Shown piece by piece: positions 42,735 through 55,845 of a stretch of 64,000 nt of DNA (position 1 is the first letter of the stretch; each line of letters opens with the position of its first letter). The position numbers were made by a program, and so were the translations under genes. The DNA is taken from assembly GCA_028554795.2 (NCBI GenBank), contig CM068835.1, positions 33,434,901 to 33,498,900 of the forward strand. Reading direction: 5' to 3'. Source of the DNA: Sinohyriopsis cumingii. Its lineage: Eukaryota; Mollusca; Bivalvia; Unionida; Unionidae. Below the pieces are notes generated by a model, which was not told where the DNA came from, did not search any database, and was given only the letters and a program-made list of their open reading frames with translations.

Positions 42735-44860
42735 GGTTTTTTGTGCATCGAAATCAAATACTAATTTAGCTTTTAATGGCAAACCCTTTAATTACGTTGA
42801 TAAGCAATGTTTAAAATGCTGCCATATCATGATCTTTGTATCTAATTATATATCAAATCGTGTCGAGATAAGACGCAGTACGTTTAACAGATACGAGGCA
42901 ATTCGTGAGAATTTGGTTACAGGGCATATGCCATTGTCTTTATATAGTATAGAACGGGATAAATAATAGTCTCACCATGAAGGGAAGTTTGGTTTTAATC
43001 TCCATTATTGCACTTATTGGTAAGTTTGAGCTTAAGACAGTATTACTTTCCAAGTAGATCTTCGATCTTAATATATAGCGTTTGCATTTTTATTATCTTA
43101 ATGCAAGTTTGTTAGTCCGTCCAGTCTTTTTGTGCTTTACACGTACGAATTTCAAATCGATAGAAATATTCATTTTCATAATTCTCCTATGATAAAATCG
43201 TTATCGAGGATATCAATATGTCGGTGTTGTATTGGTTTCCGAGAGCCGATTGGTCTAATGCACTCGATTTTATAAATCGCCCACATATCTCACCCTTTCC
43301 GATTGATAATCTCAGCTCAACCAGCGCGGGTATGTGGGGAACGCTTGCCTGTAGTTTCCCTCGGGTCGGTCGTACTCCTGCTATCTGCTCGAATTCTTGC
43401 TCAAATCAATACACTGGGAGCCATTTATAGCCTATAAAGTATTGTAAAGTGTCGTTACACCCAACAAAACTATGATAGATTTTGACACATCTTTTTTCTT
43501 ATATTTATTGTGAGTTATCAAGCAAACATATGTCTTGCTGAAATACTTTCAAGAATCATAACGTGTAGTCTATTTATAACAGAAAATGTATTAGATCACA
43601 AGGTTAGAAACTGCTTAAAGTAAAATATTGCTTTGAAATATTAAACCTCAAAAAGATAGAGAGTCATCTAATATGATCCAGCAAGTTCTTTTCATATAAT
43701 ACAATGGAAGTACTGGTGAAATATTTATTGTAAACAAAAACTGTTAAAAAAACGGAAAGCACATACATAACGAAGTCTGCAAAACGCTTCTGTCATCGAA
43801 GTAATAAACTCATCTTGTACATGTATTCATTAGGCATATGTCGTGGGGAGGTATGTTTCAAGCCCCAGGATTGTAACCATGAATCGTGCCGTGGCAGCCA
43901 TCTTGCATGTCACCAGTTCATCTGCACCTGTGACCCTGAAACGAGCAGTCCACATAACGGTAAGTTTTGAACATACGTTTATTCCAAGTTGCAACTAAGC
44001 CCCTTCACATTAGTTTTTGTTGTTGTTGTTGTGGGGTTTAACGCCATTTTTCAGCACACGATAGGCTATGTATGGCGGCCAGTATTAATGTTGGAGGAAG
44101 AACCCGGGAAACCCCCGGGAAGAACCACCGACCCACGAGAAGCTACTGGCAAGCTTTCTCACATACCCACATTGGCCGAATCCTGGACTGGAACCGACGC
44201 AGACAGAGGTGAGATGGGAGTGATCCGTAACGGAGAGCGATTTAGACCACTCGGCCACTCGCCCCCCCCCCTCCCCTTCAGATTAGACGGCTTGATGTGT
44301 CCAGCCTGGTGTTATCAGCATTACTTCAACATCATGATGGCACCTTTTACTTAAGCACAAGTCCATAGTCATAAAACTCTGTGAGGATAAAATATGTACT
44401 CGTGCTTAAATCTCCACATTTTAGTTTAGCATAATCAGTTGTACTAATGTGAGAAACATAACCGTTTCGGAACTGTATTTCTGTTTGTATCTTTTGGTAT
44501 GTCTACATACCTACCTAACTTGATTGATACTTAGAGTTTTTCTGAGTTCATATACTGAGCTCAAACAATTTGGGAACTAATGGGCTTGGTTTTTCGTTCG
44601 TGTTCAAAACCTTTTGCAGATACGAATGGTATAACTGTTGCACATAGGAGCCAATAATGTAAGAATAACGATAGTCACTGATTATTGTGTGCATACATCT
44701 GAAGTAACAATCAGGAAAATGTTTGAAACTTCGGGCTTCACTCTTCGGATTTCAACTTTTTTCCACGTGATCCGGAAAACGTTTTCAGACAGCACACTAT
44801 GTGTGATATATATTAGCTAAATTTGACAATTCATTCTTGACCATATGAAAACGATTGTCA
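42735..44860 (+). repeat. Segmental duplication, copy B (right part)
   Basis: Resumes homology with 8.75-10.16 kb: GCATCGAAATCAAATACTAATTTAG, then GGCAAACCCTTTAATTACG, exon 1, the first intron end (GTCATCGAAGTA), exon 2 and TTCATTCTTGACC. A SINE at 44014-44273 is absent from copy A, so it arrived after the duplication. Confidence 0.7.
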
Positions 44861-47800
44861 AAAAGGGATTTAAACTGATCTGTACAATTAGCCAAACATG
44901 AGTACAGGGATTTAGGCCACTTTACATCACTATTCCGTCATTCGTCATTTTATAGGTTAGCCAGGCACATATTTATTGGAGCAGCTGGACATATAAGTGC
45001 TGATATTAGTCACTGGAGCATTTGCGTCGGAGGAATAACCGCCGAACTATACAGTTACATAAAATTAAAACTATTTCATTTGAACTTTAAAAGAAGAACA
45101 CGAGTAGTTCAATCATGAATCAATGTCAAAATATAGAAGATAGAAAGAGCTGATAAAGTGCGCCATTACCTACGAAATTTTAAGCACAAAGATCAGGCAA
45201 AACGCCATATTTTTGACTGGAAACATATCTGGAAATATTAGGCTGTAATAAGAAAAACAAGGTAATAAACAAACTTCCGATTACATTCACGTATCACTTG
45301 ACCTACTATGCAATATAATGTTCTGAAAGACTATTCATTTTAATGGGAAAGTCAACTAAAAATGCCAGGCTTTGAACTCAAATTCCGGTAAACTTCTTGT
45401 TTACCACTATGATGATGACAAAAGTCAGGTAGGAAAAAACTTTATCTACAATTCTCAGTAAGGGACAACAATGAAGCACATAATATAAAAAAAATATGCA
45501 AAAGCTATCTACGCATATCCCGTCATTATATAACTATTTACTCATTTTCCATTTTGATGTGACTATCGATGCATTGTATGTATAATTATTCTCGCTTAAT
45601 TATTGTGACTGACGTCATTATGATGTCACATTTCACCTGATATATGCACTTTGAAATGTGAGTTGTTTAACTGAGTCAAGGCGATTCAGTCGAGTCAGGA
45701 AAAGCGGAATGAATTCTTGAGAAAAATATTCAAGTTGAAATAATTGATGACGTCTGATATCATGTGTGCTTTAAAGTATTATAATAACTTTTCGCAATAT
45801 CTTTTTGAGTTATTTGAAATTCTAGCCAATAAATAATTCTCTGCCGCACGAAAAACAAAAGCATTGTCAGCAATTAACAAAACAATGGAAAAAGGAGATA
45901 TTTTGTAAAGTAATATTATTTTTGCAGATTTATTGTGAAAAATTGCAAACATTAACGACGAATTACCAGCCACGTAGCTGCGACACTCAAGGCTACATTA
46001 AAAAACTGCTATTGAAATTACAGGTGCTTACTGGCAGAGAAATAGCTGATGTGGAAGTTAAGGATGAGATAATCGCCCTATTACACTTTGAGTATAGTCG
46101 CTTTATTACACTTATCACGTATGACAAGCAAATCTTATGAAGGACAACTGCGGTCTTAAAAATTATATTGGTGATGCCATAATGAAATAACAAAGAAGTA
46201 AATAAACCTGAACAAATTTGTTTCCAATAAATTCATATTATTAAAGAGATTTCCATCCGTGTGTTCTTTACAATTTTCACTTTTGTATATAATGGAAATG
46301 TAATTATTTATTTATCGACTTACTGACTCTCTGAGTTGCGTTGATATTTATCTAAATTAGAACCGTGACAATATTTTATTCGGATCATAAGTATCATAAC
46401 AAATTTACAATATATCTGTATGCATATTTCTACCCTTTATTCCCGCTTAACTCGTACTAGGGATCAAAAGGGTGGTAATGTGTAATGTGTGTTACTTTTG
46501 TCTACAAGGGCATGATATATACGTAATAGGGAAATATAGAAGTATAAAATCACTCAACGTTTCCAAAAGCAAACAAATCTTTTCTTAAGAAGCACATACA
46601 ATCCATGCATAAAGCATAATATCAATGCACTTTAACTTTTACCGTTTTCAAAGAACAGACAACCAGAAATGTTACAAACCTATAGCAAACCATTAATTTC
46701 AAGCCTAATTCTTACTTACTTAAAGAGTATAGTAAAATCAGTGAGTACAATGAATCTAGGGTGGTTAAAAGTATATTTGTTACAAACTGAATAATAAGCC
46801 TGCCTCACTTATCAGTGGATATTTTCGCAAGAGAATATTTTGCCACTTTTTATCAAGCGAAAAATGTTGTGTAGTCTTTTAGTGGTAGAATTAATGTGGA
46901 CGATAAAAGTGTGACACAGTTCATCAAATTATAAATTCCATTTGGCTCAGTACAATCTTAATATCAATGTCAAATAAATTCTGGATTGTAAAAGTGAGTT
47001 AATGCTTGTCCTTTCTTGAAAATTCAGGTCATTAAAAAGTGAGATGTATATTTGATTGGTTGGGTTCATGATAATAATAGCTTGCATTCATGCAAGAAAC
47101 AATGATAACACGATTCTTTCATGCAATCGAATCAATGCTGCATAGTTATAGTCGAGACCAGTGGTACAGACCGCATAAATATAATACAGACAAGGATAAT
47201 TGATAGTTTATTTGATGTCTGATGAAAACTTAAAAATAAGCGAATGTGAAAATGAACGTGATATAAAATGACAGCCGGAAGCGATAACTTGGGAAAGTAT
47301 TTCAGAGGAAGAACATTAAAAATGCTACTACAAACGACAGGAAGAACAAAAATTTCTTTAGACCAGCTAGAATAATATAAAAGGAAAAGAATCAATACGT
47401 TCATGTGTTAATAAGTTTTAACTGGAACAGAACTGTCACTATGCAGGAATTCATATTTATCTAATCTTCTCTCAAGTCAAACAGATAAGAACAAAATGTT
47501 TAAACTCAAATACAAAATATAGTGTCCAAACAATCAAAGAACTGAGGGAACACAAACAAGTATGTTACGATGAAAGAAATGCAAGGTTCCATTTTAAACA
47601 TTTTATATTTTAATCGTCAGCCCAAATTTCATCGGTTCTTTATTGTGACTTTAAATACGTTGATAAGTTAACAATAACAGAAAATTATGGGATGTCGAAG
47701 ACAGACGTGTAGCATGAGTACAGTTAAAGTTGGACTGAAAAATAACTACAAACAAACAAACATCTTCTTGATTCACCTAAAGACAATTTACAAGGAATAT

Positions 47801-50800
47801 AATTCAGTCATTTATGGAGGAACTGCTTGTTTTCAAGTTTTTAATTGTTGTTGTTGTTGTGGGGTTTAACGCCATTTTTCAGCACACGATATGCTATACA
47901 TGGCGGCCAGTATTAATGGTGGAGGAAGAACCCGGTAAAACCATGGAAAGAACCACCGACCCACGAGAAGCTACTGGCAAGCTTTCTCACATACCCACAT
48001 TAGCCGAATCCGAGACTCGAACCCACGCAGACAGAGGTGTGATCCGTAACGGAGAGCGCTTTCGGCCACTCGGCCCCCCCCCCCCAAGTTTTTAATGACT
48101 TGTCGGGTATGATTGCAAAACGTATTCATCATGGACTGCAATCAGAATCCTATGATTTTCACGGTAAAAGAAAAAAGAAATTATGATTCAACTAACATTT
48201 GTAAATTTGTGACAAAAATTTTTTTTGACACAAAGACTCTGCAAGCAACATTTGAAGTTTAAACATCAAGCCTTCATTCCACTATTTAATCACAACTTGT
48301 TTGGAGATAATTCAAACCTATTCGTCGATTAATTTGGGGAAAGAAGATATGAAAAATGAATTAAAATTATTTCGAGTAATGAAGAGAAATATTGTTGCGT
48401 CAGGTTGTAAGTTGAAAGAAAAAGATGGAAAGAAACTTCAAAGACAATACCATAAGATTGATATCATTCTTAGTGCAGGCGCTTGAATGGTAGCCAAGAA
48501 TTTAAATTATGATTAGTTGGTAGAGAGTATTAGACATTTTGGAATTATGCAGGAAAGGTTCCTAGATAAGAGAAAAACATCCTTATAAATTCAACGAGAC
48601 AACTTTACCTACATATAATTTTGAAATTAGTCATTTTTCCATTTCAGATAATAACTGCAAATATGCCAAGGATATGTCACACTTCAATTTTTAAACATTA
48701 GGAAGAATTCGATATTATTATTTATTATTTGAAAAATACTTTGGTATCTATGTTACACTTTGGAGGAATTTCGAAAGAGAACATCTATAACGACCTTCAA
48801 GAACATAATACGAATACCGCCGTTTTCAAAGATGAATTTTCATTAATTCCGATAAGAAAGTCTTTGCTTTTATTTTGAGATAAACTTCATATTCGTTTTA
48901 TATAACTCACTGAGACTGAATGTTACAAAGGAAACAATAATGCACTATCAAAATGAATTTAAGAATAGAAGTGTAAATAGACTGCGCGTTTAATCACAAT
49001 GACAACTGTTCAGGTTTTACAGTTATTATATTCACTATCAAAATTAAAACAAAGTAGCTGCATCTTGCACTAAAAGCAAATGTTAATTAATTTATACTAT
49101 AATTACATTGCCATAAGACTATATATCCCCGAACTAATTCAGTTATATCTCCAATTTACAATAAACGAACATGCTATATTCGTCCATTGCACGGGTAATG
49201 GGAAGGAGTAATATATGCTAAATAAAACATGTAACCGATATCGCCAAATATGTAATACTTTCCTCAGTGCTTGCAGAGGACATAAACATACACATAGTTG
49301 TGAAAATCCCACTGTTTCTAGCACTTCGTATTATTTTTAGCACCATATCCCCTCACCATTTTGATACCAAACTATTCAAAGCATTGAAAAGAAAAAGAAA
49401 CAAAGAAGAAAAAACTTAAACATTGTTTACACCTACAGGCAAAAATAGTTTGGGGAAAAGCTACTAGTACAATACTATCATACATAGCGATGTAATTCAG
49501 GAACAACAAAAAGACTTCAAAGCGAAGAAGAGGGAGACGATGCAAAATTAAACATGTTTTATCTCAACAATAGTCTTACATTATAGGAGGACGTCCAATT
49601 AAATGCATGCATAATATGAACGATGATGATAATCGGTATATAGCTACTGCCGAAACTTAAACTTCAACTCATCTCATCTTGCGATTTCTCCAGCTCGCTC
49701 GGTGACCGCTCAAGTTCAGCCTACAATCTCCACAGTACTTCAACACAACTCATCTTGCGATTTCTCCATCTCGCTTGGTGACCGCTCAAGCTCACTCTAC
49801 AATCTCTCCGGTCCTTCAACCCAATTCATCTTGCGATTTCTCCAGCTCGCTCGGTGACCGCTCAAGCTCCCCCTATGATTAGACCATCTCGCCCTCTTAA
49901 ATGACTAACACTCAGTCTCGAGTACGTTATCTCACATATTTTGTACGATTGGAGTTACATATTCTACTTACCTAGAGAAACTAAAATCCCGGCCACCGTC
50001 TCAGCTGACTGTCCTAAAACAACCGTTCCTTAATATAGTCTGTTTAACCTCAGTGTAATTGATAAGGTCAACGCAGTGCAGTTAGATTAGTTAACAAAAG
50101 GAAAATGCAAGCTTGGGTATAATAATTGTCTTATCAGTGGAAGGCAAAATTTTCATCTTCATGCCGAGCTTTAAATCTGTCAGATCCCTCATCTTCATTG
50201 CAACTTTTAAAATATATTATATCTGTGATTTTCAGACCGAATTGTAAAATCTAATAGATCTGTCATCATAATTTTAAGTTGAAAATCTGTCAGATCTGTC
50301 ATTTTCGTACCGAGTTTAAAAATCTGCCACATCTGTCATCTTCATGCTGAGTTTTAAAATCTCAGATTATCATCTTCATACCGACTTATAGAATCTGTCT
50401 GATATGTAATGTTCATATAAAGTTTGAAAATCTAGAAGATGGAATTGTATTAACGAAAATTAATCTTGCTAAATCCGGTGAAAAAGTGAAAATTTGCGTC
50501 ATTCTAAGTTACAATATCGGTAACGAGTGTAACGTTTATTATAATGATCTGCTGTTATTTTTGGTATCCATTATTGTTATATGTTCATTTTCTTTTCTCC
50601 GTTAACTTTACATTGTCAGAATCGTGCAATATGTTACGATATTGCACTCACATGCACTTCATATTGCACTCACGTGTGCCCAATAGTGTATTAGGAACTA
50701 CTTTGTAAACAAATCGTGTACACTCTCGTAGTAGCGACTTTACGTTTTGGTTGATTAAATTTGTTTCTGAATGAACTAAAGAAGATGTTTCGTGGAATGC

Positions 50801-52049
50801 CACATACCAGCTGCTTTGCCACATTCCCCGTTAACCTTTTTGATACAATGTTTCGGATTAAGGATAGCTATAGAAGCCAGATAGGGTCCTTACAAATAAC
50901 ATGCATGTGACAATGCATACACTGTCTTCTTCAGCTAGTAATAAGAATGGCAAAATATACTTATAGTTTTACGTCCTGAATTTCCTCAAAATGTACTTTC
51001 TTAGTTTTGCAAATCCGAATTACATGAGCCATGTCAAGGGTTACCAAGATTAATTACACATTTCGAAATTGTACTTTAATTTCGACTATATTCCAAGTGC
51101 AATTACGTCCTCCTTACTGCACTCAAATGAAATAAACATATTCCATAGCGTCTTTTTGGTAATTGCAATTTGAAAGACGTCATATATCCTCCACATTATG
51201 ATTTCGAACATTCAGTGACAGAAACACAGTTGCAGATGTCCACACGCTGCTGAAATCTGATATACTGATGTAGAATTGGCACAAATAAATCCAGTCCTTA
51301 ATCACGAAATTTTCTAGAATCGAAAACAATACCAAAATCTATTCATTCAAGATCAAATGGAAAAGTTGCTGCAATGCGCATTCATTCACAATATGACTCC
51401 AAATTCAATTTTAAGTAGAACTAAACGCCATTTTATTTCGAAAGTTATGTTTAGCGCGCGACTAAGTTCAAATTTATTTGGGTGGAGTTATGTGCAAATT
51501 AATAATGTTGCTGTTGTGTAATGATGAATCTTTACTTGTTTGCTTAGTTTGGAATACGGCATACATTCAGGTACTTTGTTTCTTGTAGTGTATATTTGTT
51601 TATACAATTAAGTCTTAGTTAGAATTACAACAAAATGAGCATATGATATAAAGGTTACTGCATTTGTATGGGAAAATATGAACTCGTTTTGTCGGATGGA
51701 TATACTGCACTCCCAAGGTCGTGTAGTAATTCCATCATAAAAACTCATTCATATTTTCCAATACAAATTAAGTAACTCATAAACACCGTTATGGGATAGG
51801 AATGCACACATTGAAAGACTTTCTGTGGTATGGGAATCTTTTGTAAATATGTATAAAGCTTAATTTAATTAAAATCCACTTTTATAGATATATGCATCAC
51901 TGCTTAATGCTCATGTAGTTGGATTTACCTCTCTCTATTTACCTGTCTGTCTATTTATCAATCGCTCCTTTCGATCGCCCGCTCCTTCATGCTTTTGTAA
52001 AAATGAGCGTATAATCCAGGAAGCATTTTAGAGATAGATAGATAGAATC

Positions 52050-52097
<48 letters not shown>

Positions 52098-52296
52098 GTA
52101 GGTAGATAGATAGAAAGAGACATAGATACGGAGATGGATAAATGTTGTACAGGGATGACAGCCCGTTGACATATTTATCTTGCATTGTCCTCTCATTTCA
52201 GGTTGCATTACTATGGACGACTGTGACCGTGTTGGTCTTTGCCTGAAACCAGGAACGAGATTAACTTGCATCGATAACCAATGTAGTTGCGTGTAA
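42977..52296 (+). CDS. Cysteine-rich secreted peptide, copy B (three exons)
   Basis: Exons 42977-43019, 43834-43959 and 52202-52296, joined in phase 1 at GTAAGT donors and TTAG/TTCAG acceptors, give 87 residues. A signal peptide (MKGSLVLISIIALIG) precedes two similar modules. Module 1 (exon 2) runs from CRGEVC to CHQFICTC. Module 2 (exon 3) runs from CITMDDC to CIDNQCSC. Thirteen cysteines are spaced about C-x5-C-x4-C-x6-C-x4-C-x-C. One module per exon suggests internal duplication. The pattern resembles small bivalve serine-protease inhibitors (I84-like) and mollusc antimicrobial peptides; which, if any, is not certain. The second intron is 8.2 kb and holds two SINEs and minisatellites. Upstream, 20 kb of mobile elements lie about 250 bp before the start codon. 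Confidence 0.65.
44014..44273 (-). mobile_element. tRNA-derived SINE, family 2, copy 1, with target-site duplication
   Basis: On the minus strand the head GAGTGGCCGAGTGGTCTAAA resembles the A-box region of tRNA-Leu/Ser. The body contains GTAGCTTCTCGTGGGTCGGT and TACTGGCCGCCATACATAGC, and the end TGGCGTTAAACCCCACAACA has a (CAA)n tail. Flanks CCCTTCACATTAG (44001-44013) and CCCTTCAGATTAG (44274-44286) are the target duplication. Confidence 0.88.
44287..45921. other. No gene seen (intron 2 of the peptide gene)
   Basis: AT-rich, diverged from copy A up to about 44.86 kb, then without recognised features. Confidence 0.4.
45922..46140 (+). pseudogene. Possible copia-type gag scrap
   Basis: 72 codons including LLLKLQVLTGREIADVEVKD and EIIALLHFEYSRF, which recall the UBN2-type gag of Ty1/copia elements. 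Too short for a firm call. Confidence 0.25.
46141..47845. other. No gene seen
   Basis: AT-rich intronic sequence with no supported coding frame, RNA gene or repeat. Confidence 0.4.
47846..48084 (-). mobile_element. tRNA-derived SINE, family 2, copy 2, with target-site duplication
   Basis: Same head, body and (CAA)n tail as 44014-44273. Flanked by perfect CAAGTTTTTAAT at 47834-47845 and 48085-48096. A poly-C run (48074-48085) sits at the head. Confidence 0.9.
48097..49660. other. No gene seen
   Basis: A 61-codon Lys-rich frame at 48301-48486 (+) has no recognised family. The rest is AT-rich. Confidence 0.35.
49676..49878. repeat. 68-bp minisatellite, three units
   Basis: Three tandem units of about 66-70 bp sharing CATCTTGCGATTTCTCCAGC and TCGGTGACCGCTCAAG. 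GC content is clearly above the surroundings. Confidence 0.9.
50155..50445. repeat. Degenerate 45-50 bp tandem repeat
   Basis: About six diverged units of AAAATCTGTCAGATCTGTCA plus TCTTCATACCGAGTTT. Confidence 0.8.
51000..51900 (-). repeat. Inverted copy of the 6.2-7.0 kb segment
   Basis: Read on the minus strand it resembles 6190-6930: TTGCACATAACTCC, then GGCGTTTAGTTCTACTTA, then GTGAATGAATG, then TTTCGAAATGTGTAATTAA and CATGTAATTCGGATTTGCA. It lies just before exon 3 of the peptide gene. Confidence 0.55.
51655..51780. repeat. Foldback element
   Basis: GTTACTGCATTTGTATGGGAAAATATGAA is imperfectly complementary to TTCATATTTTCCAATACAAATTAAGTAAC, about 60 bp away. Related to the hairpin at 6234. 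Confidence 0.55.
52025..52122. repeat. (GATA)n microsatellite
   Basis: TAGA/GATA tetramers with few interruptions, immediately before exon 3 at 52202. Confidence 0.95.
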
Positions 52297-52433
52297 GATG
52301 GTTGAAACATAGGCACCAAACGATATGGATCGTTGAAATTATTCTTTGAATTAAATCTTGCCCTACTCTTTGATTTGTGTCCGTTAAATGTGTTTCTCAG
52401 TTGGTCTGTCTAGCTGTGCATTTATTAATGTCA

Positions 52434-52538
52434 CATACATACATACATACATACATACAGACAGACACATACACACACACACATACATACATACATACAT
52501 ACATACATACATACATACATGCATACGTACGTACGTAC
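52434..52538. repeat. (CATA)n compound microsatellite
   Basis: CATA units interrupted by GACA and CACA, ending in GTAC units. Confidence 0.95.
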
Positions 52539-52547
52539 GAACATATA

Positions 52548-52703
52548 TGTGAGAAATCTTGCCAGTAGCTTCTCGTGGGTCGGTAGTTCTTCCGGGGGTT
52601 TTCCCAGGTTCTTCCTCCACCAATAATACTGGCCGCCATACATAGCCTATCGTGTGCTGAAAAATGGCGTTAAACCCCACAACAGCAACAACAACAACAA
52701 AAA
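52548..52703 (+). mobile_element. tRNA-derived SINE, family 2, copy 3 (5'-truncated)
   Basis: Lacks the tRNA head; contains the body from GTGAGAAATCTTGCC to TGGCGTTAAACCCCACAACA and a (CAA)n tail. Its 3' end joins gag sequence directly at 52704. Confidence 0.85.
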
Positions 52704-54662
52704 GATGAATTGCTTCAGCTTGCCAGAAAATGTGATCGTTATGAAGCAAATGCTACATTAACGAAGCAAGAAAAATATTTGGGTTCAAAACTTGATAGAA
52801 AATAATTTTCTAGATAAGAGTGCTTTGGAGTTGATTAGTAAGTCTGTATCAGACTGTAACATAAAAGTGAAAGAAATAAAATTAAAAAACGATTTGGAAT
52901 CAGATGTAAGAAAGTTTGATTTTCAAGAAAGACTGGTGCAGTTACATAAAGAGGAAAGAGAGACTAAAATTTAGCTGCCGAAAGAAGAGAGAGAGAAAAA
53001 AAATACAGTTACAGAAAGAAGAAAAACAAATGCAATTGGAGAAAGAGGAAAGTGAGAAACAAATGCAAAGAAGGGAGAGAGACAAATGCAAAAAAGCAAC
53101 AAAAATTAAAATAGAATTGCAGAGAGAAAGAGAAAAGGAAGAAAGGGAATATCAATATAGATTAAAAGAACTGGAGCTGGCAAGTAAAAAGCACATCCTT
53201 ACTTTACATAGAAATTCAAGTTTTGATGTTACTGAGAATATTAGGTTAGTGCCTCTTTTAGAGAAAAAGAAGTAGATAAATATTTTCCTGATTTTGAAAC
53301 AATTGCTGAAAATTTGAAATGGCCAAAAAAGCATTAGACTCTTATTATTACAGAGTGCACATTTGTGGCAATGCCAGAGACATCTATGATTCCCTTCAGT
53401 ACAACAAAGTGCTGACTATGATCTCGTTAAAGAATGTATCTCAAAGGGTTATGAGTTAGTCCCTGAGGCTTATCGACAAAAAGTCAGGAACTATAAAAAT
53501 GAAGCTGGACAAACTCATGTCGAATTTGCAAGAGAAAAAGAGCAGTTATTTGATAGGCGTTCTTTAGCCGAGAGAGCTGATCAAAATTACGAAAATCTAA
53601 GACAACTCATATTACTTGAAGAGTTGAAGAATTGCGTCTATAGTGACATAAAAACTGATCTTGATGAGAATAAGGTCGCAACCTTAGACAATGCTGCTCG
53701 TACTGCTGACGTTTATTCCTTAGCTCATAAAGTGCCCTTTGTCAGTAAGTCCTCCATTCAGCGGTCTGCATGTGAAAAAATATTCCAGCCCAATATGAGC
53801 GCTTTCAAATCTCAATCTGACACAACCTTTAGAAATACATTTTCTGATAACGATGATAAGAAGTCGCTATTTCTTACTACGTATACCTATTACAAAAGGA
53901 AAAGACACGTTATTTATGATTGCCACAAATTAAAAATCAAATACCAGCATCAAGACAGACCTATTCAAAATGCTCTTATTTCTAAGAGATCAACGTCACG
54001 GTCTTGCATTGAAAGCAATACATTTGTTGGGTCTTAGAAACCCCAGTCTGATTTTATTATGGAGAATTATGAGCTATTCCTATTGAAGGGTTCTTTATCA
54101 CTCATGACAGATTCAGCTAAACCTATCCCAATTAGAATTTTAAGGGACACGGGAGATTTTCAGTCTTTTATTATCAGGTACTTTGCGTTTCTCTGAAACG
54201 TCTTCTTCTAATGAGAGTGTTCTTATTCAGGGATTAGGGTGCGAATTTGTTAATGTTCCTCTCCACTGTGTAAATGTGTCATCAGACTTAGTCTCAGTAC
54301 CCGTGACAGTCGGAAAAGTGTCTTCTTTACCAAATGAAGGCGGTCGTTTATGAATAGGTAATGCCCTAGCTGGAGATAAGGTTGAGGGTAATCCATTTGT
54401 AACGTAAAAGCCTATGTTTCAATCAAAAAGTCGATCCTATTGAAAAAGAAATCACTGATGTATACCCAGCTTGCGCAATTACTAGAGCTACGGCAAAGAA
54501 AGCTCTTGAGAATGATGTTGATCATGAAAGTGTCCCTTTAGCTGACACATGTATTGGCTAGGCTTTCGATGGGGCAAATTTCACTCCTCGTTTGGATCAA
54601 TCAAAGGGTATTGCTCACAGTGATCCTCTTTTAAGTACTGATTCTCTTTATTCTAATCAGGG
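52704..54662 (+). pseudogene. Gmr1-like LTR retrotransposon, copy 2: gag and protease (broken)
   Basis: Begins within gag at the position of DELIQLARK in the 22.67-kb copy. A Lys/Glu-rich coiled coil follows (52.87-53.17 kb), then a gag core (FDVTENIRLVPLLEK) and a downstream part (53.62-54.04 kb, LDENKVATLDNAARTADVYS and a Cys-His stretch YYKRKRHVIYDCHKL). The protease region has LRDTGDFQS, where the active site would be D-T-G. A linker PACAITRATAKKALEN follows to 54.66 kb. Stops and shifts throughout; not functional. A solo LTR interrupts it at 54663. Confidence 0.8.
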
Positions 54663-55845
54663 TGTAACAGGGTATACCTGAATGGATGCTTGAATCAAAT
54701 GATAACACAACACAATGTGATGAAAGATGGAAGCTTATGAAATGAATTAATAATAATAAGTATATGCTCTACAAATACAGAGTGATCCTTTCACGCTCTA
54801 AACATACGACTCATTCAGTTTACTTTACACAAACATTCACAAATAGAAAAACGAAAATGTGATTCATATATTCTCATGTAATGAGGGTGAGATTCAAATA
54901 ATCTTAATTAATGAAAGCGAGATTCAAATAAGCTCATCTCGTGAATGTAAGATTCACATAATCTCACGTAATGAAAGTGAGATTAAAATAATCTCAAATG
55001 AAGGTAAGATTAAAAAAATATCATGTAATGCAAGTGACTCAATTGTACTCAGTCATTTGTACATCCTGTATGATTCACAACCACGTATGTCTCATAAATG
55101 CTTGTTAAAGCTTGCGAATTGAAACATTTCGACCTGGTTCACGTATTCATTATCAAACCACAGTTCTCTTGAATTCTTGGGTTGGTCCACACTTGTATTG
55201 GCCACACACACTCTTCATGGATCCACCATGCGCTCTAGTATACAAATCAGCAGTTCCATCTTTGTATGGCATTGATGGTCACACCTGATTTCATCCCATA
55301 CAGACACACAGACTGCCAGACCCACAGTCTGATATACCCGCACACACATACGTACAGATATGTATAATAAAACATAAAAATTGTATCTACATGCTTCTAA
55401 ATTAAACTGGTAATAGCAGCTTGTAAAAATTCAAAAGTTTACAACGTTTCAAATCAGCGTTGTGGTAAACATTTCACGCTATGGCATTAGAACGGAATAT
55501 GCTTCACGTATCAAATAAAATAAAAATTTAACACTTACCCCTACAGCTGTGGAAAAAAGTGGAGAACGTGCACTCCTTGACAAGATCAAAAAGACATATG
55601 TGTTATTTAGAGGAGAAATTGCCGTAAAATTACAGGAGAATGAGTATTTGTAAGGGTCAAATAACCGTACATACTATGTTTTAATGTCTCTAACTGTAAG
55701 CAATCTACGATGAGATACATGCTAGTTCAGGCGCATAACAAGAAAAACAATTATCCACCCTAGAAAACGTTGTACGCATGTAGGACCAAAATAATCAAAT
55801 CGTTCTAGAGCGAAACCAAGTTATTTCTTGTCATATTCTGTAACA
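54663..55845. mobile_element. Solo LTR, 1,183 bp, with 5-bp target-site duplication
   Basis: Starts TGTAACAGGG and ends TTCTGTAACA (TG...CA). It is flanked by CAGGG at 54658-54662 and 55846-55850, and it interrupts the retroelement linker region, which continues after it. This is the signature of an LTR retrotransposon reduced to one LTR by recombination. It contains a minisatellite (54859-55040). It is unlike the shorter LTRs at 17.0, 22.3 and 62.7 kb, so it is a different family. Confidence 0.8.
54859..55040. repeat. 30-33 bp minisatellite within the solo LTR
   Basis: About six units of GAGATTCAAATAATCTCATG plus TAATGAAAGT with drift. The array happens to stay open in one frame, which is not taken as a gene. 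Confidence 0.85.

Noticed and set aside
49676..49878. CRISPR-like spaced repeats
   Set aside because: Units are tandem without unique spacers of constant length, and the host is a eukaryote; treated as a minisatellite. The same applies to 54859-55040 and 50155-50445.
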